NCBI GenBank assembly: GCA_026388765.1
Contig: JAPLJC010000097.1
Span: 1-39,449 of the forward strand
Direction of reading: 5' to 3'
DNA: 39,449 nt
Source: Deltaproteobacteria bacterium
Lineage (GTDB): Bacteria; Desulfobacterota; Desulfobaccia; Desulfobaccales; 0-14-0-80-60-11
The position numbers and the translations under genes are program-made. How positions within the stretch are numbered: position 1 is the first letter of the stretch; every line of letters starts with the position of its first letter. Positions 7,633-15,055 of the stretch are shown here, piece by piece. The notes beneath the pieces are model-generated. The model searched no databases, was not told the DNA's origin, and was given only the letters and a program-made list of their open reading frames with translations.

Positions 7633-7660
7633 TTGACAAAAAGTGGTAAAAAAAGATAAT
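7633..7660 (+). promoter_or_regulatory. Promoter of trxA-trxB-bamD
   Basis: TTGACA at 7633-7638, a 16-nt spacer and GATAAT at 7655-7660 are followed by a 33-nt leader and TAGGAGGA ahead of trxA. Confidence 0.72.
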
Positions 7661-7700
7661 CATACAGAATTAGATCCTAAAATATCTTAGGAGGAAGAGA

Positions 7701-8024
7701 ATGGCTGAACCTCTTCAGGTAAGCGACGCTGATTTCGAACAGGAAATCCTGAAGTCCGATATTCCGGCCATGGTGGATTTTTGGGCGGCCTGGTGCGGCC
7801 CCTGCCGGGCCATTGCCCCGGTGGTGGAGGAGCTGGCGCGGGACTATGCCGGGAAGGTCAAGGTGGGTAAGATGAACGTTGACGAAAATGCCAAGACTCC
7901 CGCCAAATACGGCATTCGGGCCATCCCCACCCTGATCATCTTCAAAGGTGGTCAGGTGGTGGAGCAGATCACCGGCGCGGTTTCCCGTTCCATTATTGAA
8001 AATGCCCTGAAAAAAGCCCTGTAA
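7701..8024 (+). CDS. trxA: Thioredoxin
   Basis: A 107-aa thioredoxin of normal length with the active site WCGPC at residues 31-35 and the cis-proline loop AIPTLIIF near residue 75. It is a cytoplasmic dithiol reductant that transfers electrons to ribonucleotide reductase, methionine sulfoxide reductases and other targets. The start is fixed by TTAGGAGGA 7-10 nt upstream. Its reductase follows 6-12 nt downstream, so the pair forms a complete thioredoxin system in one operon. Confidence 0.97.
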   Translation: MAEPLQVSDADFEQEILKSDIPAMVDFWAAWCGPCRAIAPVVEELARDYAGKVKVGKMNVDENAKTPAKYGIRAIPTLIIFKGGQVVEQITGAVSRSIIENALKKAL

Positions 8025-8030
8025 CCCTGG

Positions 8031-8969
8031 GTGCGCATGTCTGCTTGGGATTATGACCTGATCATCATCGGCGGCGGCCCGGCCGGGCTCACCGCCGGCA
8101 TTTACGCCGGGCGGGCCCGGCTTTGCGCCATCCTCCTGGAAAAGCTCATCCACGGCGGCCAGATGATGACCACCGACCTGGTGGAGAACTATCCGGGGTT
8201 CCCCGAAGGCATCACCGGCTTCGAACTGTCGGACCGGATGCGCAAACAGGCGGAACGCTTCAAATTGCTGATCAAAACCGCCGAAGTCCTGGAGCTCATC
8301 CCCGGCAAGCCGCTACACACCGTAGTCCTGGAGGACCGGCGAGTGACCACCCCGGCTATCATCATCGCCTCCGGGGCCAAATACAAGCGTCTGGGGGTGC
8401 CGGGGGAAGATAAGCTCACCGGCCATGGCGTCAGCTTCTGCGCCACCTGTGACGGGGCTCTCTACCGGGGCCAGGAGGTCGCCATGGTGGGCGGCGGCGA
8501 CAACGCCCTCACCGAGGTCCTCTTCCTGGAACGCTTTGCCAAGAAGATCCATCTGATTCATCGCCGCGATCAGTTCCGGGCCTGTAAATACTTGCAGGAG
8601 CGCGTCCTGGAGATGGAAAAGGTGCAGGTCCATTTGGATACCGTGGTCACCGAATGCAAAGGCCAATCCGAACTGGAAGCCCTGGAACTCCGCCACGTCA
8701 AGACCGGGGTAACTTCCACCCTGCCGGTGACCGGGGCCTTCATCGCCATCGGCATGGTGCCCAATACCGCCTGGCTCGGCGAGCTACTCCCCCTGGATAA
8801 ATGGGGCTTCATCTTGACCGACCCCGCTATGGGTACTCCCATCCCGGGAGTTTTTGCCGCCGGAGATGTGCGCTCCAAATGGGAGAGGCAGATTTCCACT
8901 GCCGTAGGTGACGGCACCGTTGCCGCCATCGCCGTGGAAAGGTACCTTGAAACCCTCAAGAATGGGTGA
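8031..8969 (+). CDS. trxB: Thioredoxin-disulfide reductase
   Basis: The 312-aa flavoprotein has an FAD site IIGGGPAGLTAG near residue 11, the redox motif CATC at residues 137-140, an NADPH fold GGGDNALTE near 154, and the HRRDQFRA loop that selects NADPH in classical reductases. A GTG at 8031 and an ATG at 8037 are both possible starts; neither has a clear Shine-Dalgarno sequence, so coupling to trxA is likely. It reduces the adjacent thioredoxin. A ferredoxin-dependent enzyme is less likely because the NADPH motifs are present. Confidence 0.95.
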   Translation: MRMSAWDYDLIIIGGGPAGLTAGIYAGRARLCAILLEKLIHGGQMMTTDLVENYPGFPEGITGFELSDRMRKQAERFKLLIKTAEVLELIPGKPLHTVVLEDRRVTTPAIIIASGAKYKRLGVPGEDKLTGHGVSFCATCDGALYRGQEVAMVGGGDNALTEVLFLERFAKKIHLIHRRDQFRACKYLQERVLEMEKVQVHLDTVVTECKGQSELEALELRHVKTGVTSTLPVTGAFIAIGMVPNTAWLGELLPLDKWGFILTDPAMGTPIPGVFAAGDVRSKWERQISTAVGDGTVAAIAVERYLETLKNG

Positions 8970-8972
8970 CTT

Positions 8973-9710
8973 ATGAAACAGAAAACCTTTGTCAAGATCC
9001 TGCTGCCCTTGGTTTTCCTAACCTTTACCTTTGGCTGCTCCACCGTCAAAGGCTGGTTCGGCAAGAATAAGAACGAGGGCAAGCCCCCTGATGTTCTGGC
9101 CGAGCAGGGCCTCAAAGATTTGAAGAAAAAGAACTATGACGATGCCATCGATACCTTCGAGAAGGTGCGGGATCGTTATCCTTACAGCGAGCAAGCCCTG
9201 CTGGCCCAAATCAAGGTGGCGGACGCTTACTTCTATAAGAAAAAATACGATGAAGCCCTCCAGGCCTACAAAGAATTTGAAAAGCTGCATCCCACCAACA
9301 AGGCCGTGGCCTATTGCGTCTATCGCCAGGGTCTGTGTTTCTACCGGCAGCGCACTACCATCGACCGGGACCAGACCTTCACCACCAAGGCCTTGGAGGA
9401 ATTTCGCCGGTTGAAACAGAAGTACCCCCAGTGTGAGTTCATCCCCAAGGCCGAGACATTCATGAGCCATTGCCGGCGGGACCTGGCGGAACATGAGTAT
9501 TATATCGCCGAGTTCTACTTTAAGACCAAACGCTACCAGGCGGCCCTGGAACGATATCAGGTCGTAGATCAGGAATATCCTGAGTTCCCCAGGAAGGCCG
9601 AAATCAAGGAACATATTGCCGAGTGCCAGAAAATCCTGGCCAGCGCCGATAAAAAACCCCAAGGCGGCTTCTTTTCTCCCGTCGCCGGTCTGTTTGAGGC
9701 CAAGTGGTAA
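8973..9710 (+). CDS. bamD: BamD/ComL-type outer-membrane assembly lipoprotein
   Basis: The 245-aa protein starts with a lipoprotein signal peptide whose lipobox ends FTFGC (Cys 22). TPR-like helical repeats follow, with motifs such as YDDAIDTFEKVRDRYPYSEQA, YDEALQAYKEFEKLHP and YQAALERYQVVDQEYPEFP. This is the layout and size of BamD, the essential TPR lipoprotein of the beta-barrel assembly machine at the inner face of the outer membrane. It begins 3 nt after the trxB stop, so it is in the trx operon, an unusual partner for a redox pair. A related tol-pal cell-division protein (CpoB/YbgF) is less likely because that has a coiled-coil N-terminus. Confidence 0.88.
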   Translation: MKQKTFVKILLPLVFLTFTFGCSTVKGWFGKNKNEGKPPDVLAEQGLKDLKKKNYDDAIDTFEKVRDRYPYSEQALLAQIKVADAYFYKKKYDEALQAYKEFEKLHPTNKAVAYCVYRQGLCFYRQRTTIDRDQTFTTKALEEFRRLKQKYPQCEFIPKAETFMSHCRRDLAEHEYYIAEFYFKTKRYQAALERYQVVDQEYPEFPRKAEIKEHIAECQKILASADKKPQGGFFSPVAGLFEAKW

Positions 9711-9719
9711 AGCACTCCC

Positions 9720-9750
9720 GGGGGGTCAGGCTGGCTCCTGACCCCCTTCC
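9720..9750 (+). terminator. Intrinsic terminator after bamD
   Basis: GGGGGTCAGG (9721-9730) pairs perfectly with CCTGACCCCC (9737-9746) around a 6-nt loop, followed by a T-rich stretch TTCCTTAATCTTT. Confidence 0.8.
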
Positions 9751-9933
9751 TTAATCTTTCCTCATATACTTCGGTAATTTCCTGCCTCCGCCCCAGCCCG
9801 TTTCGATTGCCTTTTCAAGATACCCGATCGTCTTACCGATAATAATTAAAGCCCTGGTTTCATCAACCAGCCGGTTTTACCGACAAACCGCGGCGGCTGT
9901 ACCGAGGTTCAATCGGCATGGTCCGGAGCAACT

Positions 9934-10746
9934 ATGAAGATAATCACTGCCATTCTCACCATTGTTGCCGCCTGCCTTTGGGCCGGCGGGATCGGCGCCG
10001 AGACCCTGGTCATTCCAGGCACCGGCGCCTGCGAAGCAGCCCTGAAAGGGTTAGCCGCGGCTTTCAATGACCAAAACCCGGGTCATGAGGTGATTATTCC
10101 ACTCAGTATCGGTTCGGGCAGGGCCATCAAGCTGGCGGGCGCTGATGAAGCCATGCTGGGCCGGATCGCTCGGCCCCTTAAAGAGAAGGAGACGGGTTTT
10201 GGGCTGAAGTACTTGGTCTTTGCCCGGGATGCGGTAATTTTTGCCGTCGGCAACAAAGTAACCATAACGGGGCTAACCGTCACCCAACTCAGTGATATTT
10301 TTTCCGGAAAAATTACCGACTGGCAGGAAGTGGGCGGAGACCGGGGCATTATCCGGGTAATCATTCGGGAACCGGGCGATGGCAGCTTATTGGTTATTCA
10401 AAAACATTTTGAACCCTTTAAAAACCTAACTTTCGATCCTAAAAGCAAAATGGTTTTTCGCGATCATGATATGCCGGAACTGCTGGGAAAATACCATAAT
10501 GCCATTGGCTGGCTCACTAATAGCACTATAACCGAGTCTCCCATAAAAGCTCTGGCGGTTGATCAGGTCTTCCCGACCCCGGCAAATTTGCGGGAAGGCA
10601 GATATAAGTTGCTGGTGGATTATGCCCTGGTTTATAAGGAAAAGCGTTTAAGTAAACTGGCCCGGAGATTTATTGAATTCATTTTCTCTGATGCGGGTAA
10701 GGCTGTATTAAGCAAATACGGTCTAATTCCCGTTAACCTATCATAA
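9934..10746 (+). CDS. PstS-like periplasmic phosphate/anion-binding protein
   Basis: The 270-aa protein has a Sec signal peptide (cleavage likely after GGIGA, residues 18-22). The mature part is a type-2 periplasmic binding fold of the PstS-like superfamily: LVIPGTGACEAALKGLAAAF at the N-terminus, IPLSIGSGRAIKLAG near residue 55, the TVTQLSDIFSGKITDWQEVGG block near 115, and REPGDGSLLVIQKHF near 147. No PstCAB transporter genes are nearby; instead the next gene, 4 nt downstream, is a hybrid sensor kinase. It may therefore act as a ligand-sensing subunit of the kinase rather than of a transporter, which is inference from context. The ligand is unknown, with phosphate or another oxyanion the first candidates. 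Codon use is more AT-rich than in most neighbours. Confidence 0.82.
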   Translation: MKIITAILTIVAACLWAGGIGAETLVIPGTGACEAALKGLAAAFNDQNPGHEVIIPLSIGSGRAIKLAGADEAMLGRIARPLKEKETGFGLKYLVFARDAVIFAVGNKVTITGLTVTQLSDIFSGKITDWQEVGGDRGIIRVIIREPGDGSLLVIQKHFEPFKNLTFDPKSKMVFRDHDMPELLGKYHNAIGWLTNSTITESPIKALAVDQVFPTPANLREGRYKLLVDYALVYKEKRLSKLARRFIEFIFSDAGKAVLSKYGLIPVNLS

Positions 10747-10750
10747 GCCT

Positions 10751-13378
10751 ATGAAACTGAAAAATAGCCTGGCATTCCCGATTATCTTTATACTTATTGT
10801 AGTAGCGTTTAGCTCCTTATTTATCGGCTACTACTTTAATATCAATTTATTAACTAAAACTTTGGAAGAGAGAGACCAAGATAAGAATCGCGATATTATT
10901 TATATAATTAATTCAATAATTAAAATAGAGATTAATAAATTATCGGCTTTGACCAAGGTCTTGAAAGAAAATAATGAGTTGGCCAAGGGACTCGCCGATT
11001 ATGCGGGGCCGGGAGGGGATATTAAGCCCCTACAACAAACAATGGATCGACTTTACGCCAACTTGGACACGCAAATTTTCCTGGTTACCGATCGCCAAGG
11101 GATGGTGGTTTATCGGGCCAATGAGCCGTCAGTCCGGGGCGATGATCATAATGTTTGGGGAATGGATGAAGCTCTGGCCGGTGAGGATGTCATGACGGCA
11201 TCAATGGGCCCTCACGGATTCGCCATCAGGTCTTTGGCGCCCATATCCCGGGCTAATAAAATTTATGGGGTCCTGATTCTGGGGAATCGTTTCGATGATC
11301 ATTTCGCCAAAAAGATTGCCGACGCCACCAAGACCCAGATCACCATTGGCAGGGTAAGAAGTATTTTGGCCAGTTCATTACCTCCTGATCAGAGACCATT
11401 TGATCCGGCCATCGTGGAACGTTGTATTTTGGAGAAACGGCCAATATTTATTGAAGATCACCAGCAACAAAGAACCTTCATGTATTCTCCGTTGGAGGTG
11501 GTCGATGAAACTATCTGCTTGATTATCGAAACTGAATCGGCTAAAGTTGCCGCTCTGTTAAAGGAGAAAAAAAGACACTTATTGTTAACTATCTTGATAA
11601 TATTTATATTAGTAACAGTCATAGGTTCTGCGTTGACCCTTTATTTGATTTCTCCCTTAAAAAGATTGAGGGCTAAGGCCCAACATGCCATTAGAGAGTT
11701 TTCCGGTGAAGAATTAGCGCCAGAGGCAGGTGGTAACGAGATTGAGGCGTTGTCTCAGTCGTTTGATTTGATGCTCTCTTCTATTAATCAATACATCAAA
11801 AAAATTGAAAAAGCAGAAGAGACATTAAGGTTTAACGAACGCTTCCTGGCCAGCATTTTCGATAGCATCCAGGACGGCCTCAGCATCCTGGATACCAACC
11901 ATGAGGTCATCCGGGTCAATCCTTTTATGGAACGGCAGTTCTCCCAGGCCATGCCACTGGTGGGCAAGAAATGCTATGAAGTCTTCCACGGCTCGGACCA
12001 GCCCTGCGAGGTGTGCGCGGCTCGGCTGACCATGGAGACGGGGCAAGCCGGTTTTAAAGAGGAGACCAGGGTTGGGGAGCGGGGAGAGATTCTAAACTGG
12101 TTCGAGATCCGCATCTTCCCCCTGATGGATGCAGCCACCGGGAAGGTTAGCGGGGTTATTGAACATATCCGGGACATGACCCAACAGAAGCAGGCCGAGG
12201 AAGCCTTGCACCGCAGTGAAGAACAGTTGCGCCAGTCGCAGAAGATGGAGGCCGTCGGCTGCCTGGCCGGTGGCGTGGCCCACGATTTCAATAATATCCT
12301 GACGGCGATTATCGGCTATGTTGAACTTTTGCGGCTAAAGTTTAAATATGACGATCCTCACCAAAAAGATTTGCAGGAAATCCAAAGTGCCGCGGAGAGG
12401 GCCGCCTCCCTGACCAGCCAGCTTCTGGCCTTCAGCCGCAAACAGATCTTCTCCCCCAAGGTCCTGAATCTCAATAATTTGGTCATGAACCTGGATAAGA
12501 TGCTGCGGCGCCTGCTTAGCGAAGACATCGAGCTGGTTACCATCCCGGGGGCGAAACTGGGAATGGTCATGGCTGATCCCGGTCAGATCGAACAAGTCGT
12601 CATCAACCTGGTGGTCAATGCCCGGGATGCCATGCCCCAGGGCGGGGTGATCACCATCGAGACCGGTAACGTCATTCTGGACGCGACCTATGCCCGGAGC
12701 CACCTGGAAGTCAATCCCGGCCCTTACGTTATGGTGGCGGTGGGCGATACCGGCAGGGGCATGGACGAGGTCTCCCAAGGCCGCATCTTTGAGCCCTTCT
12801 TCACCACCAAGGAGATGGGCAAGGGGACGGGGCTGGGGCTGTCCACGGTCCACGGCATTGTCAAACAGAGCGGCGGCCATATTTCAGTTTATAGCGAACC
12901 GGGGCATGGCACGAACTTCAAGGTCTACTTGCCGCGCCTCAGCCAGTCAGAAGAGAAAGAAGCCGCCGCGCCCTCCAAGTGCCCCTTGCACCGTGGTTCG
13001 GAAACCATCCTGTTGGTGGAGGACGAAGATATGGTGCGGCACGTGGCTCGGCGCCTCCTGGAGATGAACGGCTACACCGTCTTGGAGGCCAGTTCGGGCC
13101 ATGACGCCCTGTCGGTGAGCCAACAGACCCCGGGCCGCATTCATTTAATGCTCACTGATGTGGTCATGCCCGGGATCAGCGGCGGGGAGACGGCGGAATT
13201 GTTAAAGGCCCAGCGGCCGGAAATCAAGGTCCTGTTCATGTCGGGCCACACGGAAAACTCCATCGTCCACCACGGGGTGCTGAATCCGGGGGTCGCCTTT
13301 CTGCAAAAACCCTTTAAACACGAGCTGCTGGTGAGTAAGGTGCGGGAGGTGCTGGACGGTCCCTCAACCCTCCATTGA
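10751..13378 (+). CDS. Hybrid sensor histidine kinase (periplasmic sensor, HAMP, PAS, HisKA, HATPase, receiver)
   Basis: The 875-aa protein has one transmembrane helix at 8-28, a periplasmic Cache-like sensor at about 30-270, a second helix at 276-300, HAMP at 300-352, a short coiled coil, and PAS at about 360-485. The phosphotransfer domain has its H-box GGVAHDFNN with His511. The ATPase domain has N-box residues around 619-626, DTGRG at 666 and the GTGLGLS lid near 692. A C-terminal receiver has phospho-acceptor Asp803 (TDVVMPG), acidic residues 757-760 and Lys853. There is no separate response regulator, so output must pass through another protein. The gene starts 4 nt after the binding-protein gene without a clear ribosome site, pointing to coupling. 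Base composition changes abruptly near 11820, at the PAS boundary: the 5' part is AT-rich, the rest GC-rich. This suggests a fusion or recombination event. Confidence 0.92.
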   Translation: MKLKNSLAFPIIFILIVVAFSSLFIGYYFNINLLTKTLEERDQDKNRDIIYIINSIIKIEINKLSALTKVLKENNELAKGLADYAGPGGDIKPLQQTMDRLYANLDTQIFLVTDRQGMVVYRANEPSVRGDDHNVWGMDEALAGEDVMTASMGPHGFAIRSLAPISRANKIYGVLILGNRFDDHFAKKIADATKTQITIGRVRSILASSLPPDQRPFDPAIVERCILEKRPIFIEDHQQQRTFMYSPLEVVDETICLIIETESAKVAALLKEKKRHLLLTILIIFILVTVIGSALTLYLISPLKRLRAKAQHAIREFSGEELAPEAGGNEIEALSQSFDLMLSSINQYIKKIEKAEETLRFNERFLASIFDSIQDGLSILDTNHEVIRVNPFMERQFSQAMPLVGKKCYEVFHGSDQPCEVCAARLTMETGQAGFKEETRVGERGEILNWFEIRIFPLMDAATGKVSGVIEHIRDMTQQKQAEEALHRSEEQLRQSQKMEAVGCLAGGVAHDFNNILTAIIGYVELLRLKFKYDDPHQKDLQEIQSAAERAASLTSQLLAFSRKQIFSPKVLNLNNLVMNLDKMLRRLLSEDIELVTIPGAKLGMVMADPGQIEQVVINLVVNARDAMPQGGVITIETGNVILDATYARSHLEVNPGPYVMVAVGDTGRGMDEVSQGRIFEPFFTTKEMGKGTGLGLSTVHGIVKQSGGHISVYSEPGHGTNFKVYLPRLSQSEEKEAAAPSKCPLHRGSETILLVEDEDMVRHVARRLLEMNGYTVLEASSGHDALSVSQQTPGRIHLMLTDVVMPGISGGETAELLKAQRPEIKVLFMSGHTENSIVHHGVLNPGVAFLQKPFKHELLVSKVREVLDGPSTLH

Positions 13379-13425
13379 GGTGAGCTATTTCAAAACCTAG
13401 CTTGGCAAGTTTTGCCCTGCTGAGT

Positions 13426-13446
13426 GCCGCGCAGACCTGGCGCGGC
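13426..13446. repeat. GC-rich hairpin downstream of the sensor kinase
   Basis: GCCGCGC and GCGCGGC form a 7-bp stem around a 7-nt loop. No T run follows, so a terminator role is uncertain; it lies immediately before the first REP hairpin. Confidence 0.5.
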
Positions 13447-13452
13447 TTGAAG

Positions 13453-13481
13453 GCGGCGGGCGAGACGCCCGCCCTACGGGT
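13453..13481 (+). repeat. REP hairpin A1 at the RAYT 3' end
   Basis: GGCGGGCG-AGA-CGCCCGCC is a perfect 8-bp stem followed by CTACGGGT. The RAYT stop codon lies in the CTA just outside the stem. It is the mirror image of copy A2 at the other end of the gene. Confidence 0.85.
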
Positions 13482-13932
13482 GTAGATCTTGTTTAATCCA
13501 TACCCAGGGGTAATCCTCCACTTCGGCCCATCGTTTCAATGGATTATTAAGGATGTAATGCGCCTTATCCAAAAATTCCCGTTCATCCCGGATGATTCGA
13601 TCAAAATACTCCTCTTGCCAGATTGGGGGCTTCCTGCCGCGTTCTTTCTGAAACTTATGGGCAGTAAAGGATTTCCAGGAATGGACAATACGCTCAATTT
13701 GATGGTTTGCCAGAGATTTCAGCAGGACATGTACATGATCATCCATGACCACATAGGCAAAAAGCTCATAACGACTACTCTCAAAATACTGGAGAGCCGA
13801 CATTATCACTCTGCGTTCCTCGTCGTTAAGCTTTCCCTGGGAAAACGCCAAACGCCAGGTGACGAAATAGACTGAACCATCTAATCGCCAATGAGGCATT
13901 CGTCTGCGGTATTTAACCAAATCTTCGGTCAC
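13474..13932 (-). CDS. REP-associated tyrosine transposase (RAYT, Y1/HUH family)
   Basis: The 152-aa protein begins with the RAYT-type opening YRRRMPHWRLDGSVYFVTWRL. It carries the HUH metal-binding motif in VVMDDHVHVLLK (His-Val-His near residue 68) and the likely catalytic tyrosine in KAHYILNNPLKR near residue 126. Single-domain RAYTs act on REP hairpins and are domesticated rather than selfish. Consistent with this, inverted REP hairpins abut both ends. A GTG at 13932 with AAAGG upstream is the chosen start; an internal ATG at residue 12 is an alternative. The gene appears intact, and whether it still moves REPs is unknown. Confidence 0.9.
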   Translation of the reverse strand: MTEDLVKYRRRMPHWRLDGSVYFVTWRLAFSQGKLNDEERRVIMSALQYFESSRYELFAYVVMDDHVHVLLKSLANHQIERIVHSWKSFTAHKFQKERGRKPPIWQEEYFDRIIRDEREFLDKAHYILNNPLKRWAEVEDYPWVWIKQDLHP

Positions 13933-13942
13933 AGACCTTTAC

Positions 13943-13968
13943 CCGTAGGGCGGGCGTCCCGCCCGCCA
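13943..13968 (-). repeat. REP hairpin A2 upstream of RAYT
   Basis: On the minus strand GGCGGGC-GGGAC-GCCCGCC is followed by CTACGGGT, the same stem and tail as copy A1 but in opposite orientation across the RAYT gene. Confidence 0.85.
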
Positions 13969-13986
13969 TGTGTAGGCCTTCCCATC

Positions 13987-14010
13987 GGTGGGCGAGACGC
14001 TCGCCCTACC
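13987..14010 (+). repeat. REP hairpin A3
   Basis: GGTGGGCGAGACGCTCGCCCTACC has the same GGGCGAGACG core and CCCTAC tail as A1 and the same orientation. Compensating stem changes keep the hairpin intact. Confidence 0.82.
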
Positions 14011-14038
14011 AAATGCACTTTACTACAACTCAATGTAT

Positions 14039-14060
14039 AAAAAAGCCCGGTCCTCCCGGC
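14039..14060 (-). terminator. Probable surE terminator
   Basis: In the minus-strand transcript a bulged GC stem (GGCCGG / CCGGGC around GAGGA) is followed by a run of six U, 15-40 nt past the surE stop codon. The stem is imperfect. Confidence 0.45.
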
Positions 14061-14076
14061 CCTGGATCAAACTAGG

Positions 14077-14832
14077 CTACCACTTCTCGGTCTTGAGGGT
14101 TTCCAGGCTGCGGTAATCGGTGAGGTCGTGGTGGATGGGGGTGACGGAGATGAAGCCCGCGGCCAGGGCCCCGTAGTCCGTTTCCGGGTCGGGGTCCCGA
14201 CGCTCGGCAATCTCCGCCAGCCAGTAGTAGACGTGCTCCCGGGGGTCCACCCGGCGCTCGAAATGCTCCGTCAGGGGTCCGACGTCCTGGCGGGTGAATC
14301 TGAGTCCCAGGACCCGATCGGCCGGCAGGGCCGGCAGATTGACGTTGAGGCAGACCCCATTGCTGGCCCAACCGGCCCAGCCCTGGAGGCGGACCAGCGT
14401 CTCCCGGGCCAACCGGGCGGCGGTGGCAAAATCGGCGCTGCCCTTGTAGGAATTCAAAGACACGGCCATGCCCCGGACCCCAAGGATGGAGGCTTCGGTG
14501 GCCGCGGACACCGTGCCGGAGTAAAGGACGTTGATCCCCACGTTGGGGCCCAGGTTAATGCCCGAGACCACCATCTCCGGGGCCTGGGGCAGCAGCTCCC
14601 CCAGGGCGATCTTGACGCAGTCCGCCGGGGTGCCGCTCACCGCCCAACCCTCCACCCCGTCCAGGGTGACTTTTTTGACCCGCAGGGGGTTGGTCAGGGT
14701 GATGGCATGCCCCACGGCGCTCTGCTCGCTCTCCGGCGCCACCACCGCCACTTCCCCCAACTGGCTAAGTTCCTCGTACAAGGCCCACAGGCCACGGGCG
14801 TAAATGCCGTCATCATTGGTCAGCAGAATCAT
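14077..14832 (-). CDS. surE: 5'/3'-nucleotidase (survival protein) SurE
   Basis: The 251-aa protein matches SurE in length. The metal site is complete: Asp7-Asp8 in LLTNDDGIYARG, Ser38 in ESEQSAVGHA and Asn93 in SGINLGPN. SurE removes phosphate from 5'- and 3'-nucleotides and short polyphosphates and is a stress-survival enzyme of the cytoplasm. The ATG at 14832 lies 6 nt after an extended -10 box (TGGTATAAT) with no Shine-Dalgarno sequence in between, so the message is probably leaderless. It stands alone, not with the pcm/nlpD/rpoS partners seen in gamma-proteobacteria. Confidence 0.95.
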   Translation of the reverse strand: MILLTNDDGIYARGLWALYEELSQLGEVAVVAPESEQSAVGHAITLTNPLRVKKVTLDGVEGWAVSGTPADCVKIALGELLPQAPEMVVSGINLGPNVGINVLYSGTVSAATEASILGVRGMAVSLNSYKGSADFATAARLARETLVRLQGWAGWASNGVCLNVNLPALPADRVLGLRFTRQDVGPLTEHFERRVDPREHVYYWLAEIAERRDPDPETDYGALAAGFISVTPIHHDLTDYRSLETLKTEKW

Positions 14833-14838
14833 ATTTAA

Positions 14839-14847
14839 ATTATACCA
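14839..14847 (-). promoter_or_regulatory. Extended -10 promoter of surE
   Basis: TGGTATAAT on the minus strand is a perfect extended -10 element; no good -35 box is present. It ends 6 nt from the surE ATG, which would place the transcription start at or next to the A of the start codon. Confidence 0.65.
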
Positions 14848-14927
14848 GCAAGCGGCGAAAGTTGGCTAATCAACTCGGGATTTCTTAGAAAATAGCGTGT
14901 GCTACCGAGTTGCTAATTTCTGTAGCC

Positions 14928-14969
14928 GCAGGCTTTAGCCTGCGCCGGCACAGGCTGGAAAGCCTGTGC
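14928..14969. repeat. Two adjacent palindromic repeats (family B)
   Basis: GCAGGCTTTAGCCTGC (14928-14943) and GGCACAGGCTGGAAAGCCTGTGC (14947-14969) are consecutive hairpins in the gap between surE and the DUF4340 gene. The second recurs near 30461, 30924 and 30949. Confidence 0.8.
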
Positions 14970-14994
14970 TACCTGTTTGTTTGCAACTTTCACT

Positions 14995-15028
14995 TAAAAA
15001 GAAGGGGGCGCACCCACAGATACGCCCC
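14995..15028 (-). terminator. Terminator of the Gld-like ABC operon
   Basis: In the minus-strand transcript GGGGCG and CGCCCC flank a 12-nt loop and are followed by TTCTTTTT. It lies 28 nt past the DUF4340 stop codon. Confidence 0.65.
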
Positions 15029-15055
15029 ATTTTTAAAGCCAGGAGGTTTAAAGGG

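Noticed and set aside
9841-9933. Possible c-di-GMP-I (GEMM) riboswitch before the PstS-like gene
   Set aside because: AAAGCC, a CTGGTT/AACCAG stem and CCGGTTTTACCGA (9848-9883) resemble the 3' half of GEMM, but the 5' half with GCAAACC and ACGCAAAGCC is absent. Treated as coincidence unless a covariance model scores it.
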